7,579 nt of DNA from Pseudomonadota bacterium (GTDB taxonomy: Bacteria; Pseudomonadota; Gammaproteobacteria; Acidiferrobacterales; Acidiferrobacteraceae): assembly GCA_021795255.1 (NCBI GenBank), contig JAJYPQ010000177.1, forward strand, positions 1-7,579, read 5' to 3'. How positions within the stretch are numbered: the stretch's first letter is position 1; every line of letters starts with the position of its first letter. A program made the translations under genes and the position numbers. Below the pieces are notes generated by a model. It was not told the origin of the DNA, did no database searches, and saw nothing but the letters and a program-made list of their open reading frames with translations. Below, piece by piece: positions 6,563 to 7,579 of the stretch.

Positions 6563-6590
6563 TTGGGCCAGGGCTGGGCTAGGCTTAAAT
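6563..6590 (+). promoter_or_regulatory. Weak promoter candidate for the LRAT-like gene
   Basis: TTGGGC (6563-6568) and TTAAAT (6585-6590) are separated by 16 bases and could drive the downstream gene, with a leader of about 105 bases. Both hexamers are poor matches and the region is otherwise GC-rich, so this is the best local candidate only. Apart from this and the opposing promoter, the 300-base gap 6403-6701 shows no convincing gene; an open frame at 6608-6859 lacks family features. Confidence 0.25.
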
Positions 6591-6650
6591 AGCGCGGCCT
6601 TAAGAGCGTGTCGGACTCGGTTTCGGATGGGGCGTGGCGCGACTTACGCG

Positions 6651-6689
6651 AAGGAGGCGCGGTTACGACGCAAGGAGGCTTTCGGGAGG
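6651..6689 (+). promoter_or_regulatory. Three consecutive Shine-Dalgarno-like motifs upstream of the LRAT-like gene
   Basis: AAGGAGGC occurs at 6651-6658 and again at 6672-6679, 21 bases apart, and GGGAGG follows at 6684-6689. Only the last is near the ATG at 6702, and its spacing of 12 bases is longer than optimal. No start codon sits at good distance behind the first two. They may be standby ribosome sites or chance. Confidence 0.3.
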
Positions 6690-6701
6690 TCTTCTTAAGC
6701 G

Positions 6702-7070
6702 ATGAGAGAAGCGACTCTGGTGTGCCCCGGCGATATCCTTTACCGCGACAAGGGCGTACACGAACATCTGGGCGTTGCCTGGTTCGACGGGCAGGTCTTA
6801 CACAATTCCCCGCGTTACGGCGAGCATCTGTCCAGCTGGGAGGAGTTTGCGGCCGGTAAACCGGTTCGGGTGTGTGCGAGTCACGGCTGTGACCGTGCCC
6901 GTCTGCTCGCTAACGCGCAGGCAGTTTTGCGGGCCCCGCGCGGCTACCACCTGTTACGGAATAACTGTGAACATACCGCGCACTATATCGTCGGCGGGCG
7001 CGCTCGTAGCCCTCAGCTCGCCCGCTGGACGCTCGTCGGTTTGCTGAGCGCCCTGGTCGTTTTCGCGTAA
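6702..7070 (+). CDS. Small LRAT/NlpC-P60-like cysteine hydrolase or acyltransferase with C-terminal membrane segment
   Basis: LRAT-type proteins are circularly permuted papain-fold (NlpC/P60 superfamily) enzymes; animal members move acyl groups between lipids through a catalytic Cys. The 122-residue product shows the expected blocks: PGDILYR (9-15), HEHLGVAW with His22, VLHNSP with His34, RGYHLLRNNCEH with Cys89, then TAHYI. The two histidines are 12 residues apart, as are His23 and His35 in human PLA2G16/HRASLS3, and NNCEH is the family nucleophile motif. Residues 109-121 are hydrophobic (WTLVGLLSALVVF) and may form a short membrane anchor. There is no N-terminal signal peptide, so the domain probably faces the cytosol. 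An in-frame stop 6 bases upstream fixes the ATG at 6702 as the earliest start. Substrate is unknown; a lipid or an acyl/peptide bond is possible. The next gene lies 85 bases downstream on the same strand. Confidence 0.8.
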   Translation: MREATLVCPGDILYRDKGVHEHLGVAWFDGQVLHNSPRYGEHLSSWEEFAAGKPVRVCASHGCDRARLLANAQAVLRAPRGYHLLRNNCEHTAHYIVGGRARSPQLARWTLVGLLSALVVFA

Positions 7071-7155
7071 CAAAAATATACAGGGGGGTGCTTTTTCTTG
7101 GCCGCGGATGGGCTATCCTAGGTCAGGCTTGGTGTTCCATGAGAGGAATGATGAG

Positions 7156-7518
7156 ATGAAGGGTGCTTTGATCGCTGCGGTGGTTTTGGCAACAAGCTTG
7201 TCTTTGCTCACAGTGCGCACGGTACAAGCCGCCCAAGGTCTGCCGTACGTCCATCCCCATGCCGTCCGCGTGGATGATGGCGAGGGAGACGATGACGAGG
7301 GTGGCGATGGCTGGTTTCCGCTATGGTTTGGCTTTCACGCCTACGCCCCGCGTCGCCGGGTCATTATTCAGCGCAATTATTATCCGCCCCCGGCCCCGCC
7401 ACAGCCGACCTATTACTACTATTGTCGCGACCCCCAGGGGTATTATCCGCAGGTTCCCAATTGCTCCAGCGGTTGGATGAGGGTCTTGCCCCCTAATGGC
7501 AACGGTGGGCCCCCTTGA
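7156..7518 (+). CDS. Secreted acidic and Tyr/Pro-rich protein of unknown function
   Basis: I do not recognise a characterised homologue. The 120-residue product begins with a clear Sec signal peptide (MKGALIAAVVLATSLSLL, predicted cut after VQA at 25), so it is exported to the periplasm or envelope. The mature part has an acidic Asp/Glu/Gly stretch (about 39-52), an aromatic segment (WFPLWFGFHAY), a basic RRR, then YYPPPAPPQPTYYYYC. The C-terminal block has the layout YYYC-x4-GYYP-x-V-x2-C-x3-W with Cys90 and Cys103, a pattern I recall from short envelope proteins of proteobacteria; the two Cys could form a disulfide. The ATG at 7156 is chosen because AGAGGA lies 8 bases upstream and the signal peptide starts there; an upstream in-frame ATG at 7108 would place 16 unrelated residues before it. 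No lipobox is seen. A weak TATCCT (7114-7119) may be its -10. Confidence 0.78.
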   Translation: MKGALIAAVVLATSLSLLTVRTVQAAQGLPYVHPHAVRVDDGEGDDDEGGDGWFPLWFGFHAYAPRRRVIIQRNYYPPPAPPQPTYYYYCRDPQGYYPQVPNCSSGWMRVLPPNGNGGPP

Positions 7519-7579
7519 GTGAGCGGTTGACACTTGAGACAAGAGCGCGCGGGCCGGTGCGGGTCGCGTTGTCAGATCG
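7515..7579 (+). CDS. Possible start of a further gene (partial, runs off window)
   Basis: From a TTG at 7515, which overlaps the preceding TGA (TTGA), the frame stays open to the window end and would read MSERLTLETRARGPVRVALS. A GGTGGG about 5 bases upstream could serve as ribosome site. The stretch is too short to identify, and both minus-strand frames are also partly open here. The embedded TTGACA (7527-7532) could instead be a -35 element, but no -10 is visible at the right distance. Confidence 0.22.
   Translation, partial: MSERLTLETRARGPVRVALSD

Noticed and set aside
6608..6859. Open frame of 83 codons upstream of and overlapping the LRAT-like gene
   Set aside because: It runs through the Shine-Dalgarno-like motifs, has no recognisable domain, is Arg-rich as expected for an out-of-frame reading of GC-rich DNA, and overlaps a gene with clear family motifs.
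7527..7532. Perfect TTGACA as a promoter -35
   Set aside because: No -10-like hexamer occurs 15-19 bases downstream; the region is GC-only there.
1..7579. CRISPR array, insertion sequence, toxin-antitoxin or prophage content
   Set aside because: No spaced direct repeats, transposase or integrase motifs, terminal inverted repeats or toxin-like small gene pairs were seen on either strand.

Overview
The window is a GC-rich (roughly 60%) piece of a proteobacterial chromosome, most likely gammaproteobacterial. The basis is the conserved gene order rnc-era-recO-pdxJ-acpS together with a YggX-type protein and an A-type Fe-S carrier, both typical of that group. An acidophilic or sulfur/iron-oxidising lineage is only a guess from general resemblance of the proteins. 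No rRNA, tRNA, CRISPR array or insertion sequence was seen.

Positions 1-3187 are a tightly packed plus-strand operon. It holds the 3' two-thirds of rnc (RNase III), then era (ribosome-assembly GTPase), recO (recombination mediator), pdxJ (pyridoxine 5'-phosphate synthase) and acpS (holo-ACP synthase). Three of the four junctions are 4-base start/stop overlaps and the fourth is a 3-base gap. A hairpin followed by five T residues at 3219-3248 appears to end this operon.

Positions 3351-5390 form an iron/Fe-S-flavoured block. A YggX-like gene (minus) and an IscA/ErpA-like gene (plus) diverge from a compact region of about 118 bp with back-to-back promoter candidates and a small dyad across the two -35 regions. 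The A-type carrier has an unusual Gly/Cys-rich C-terminus. Its last codons overlap the probable start of an ATP-grasp ligase-like gene of unknown substrate, and a strong 12-bp hairpin lies inside the first codons of that gene. The ATP-grasp gene meets an AI-2E/PerM-family membrane protein gene (minus) tail to tail with an 11-base overlap.

Positions 6403-7579 are more accessory. A divergent intergenic region of about 300 bp carries promoter candidates for both directions. It is followed by a small LRAT/NlpC-P60-like protein with a His-His-Cys triad, then a secreted acidic and Tyr/Pro-rich protein of unknown function. The last bases may contain the start of another gene.

The best candidates for something undescribed are the A-type carrier/ATP-grasp pair with its embedded hairpin, and the small LRAT-like protein next to the secreted Tyr/Pro-rich protein. 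Nothing here is clearly a complete novel system.
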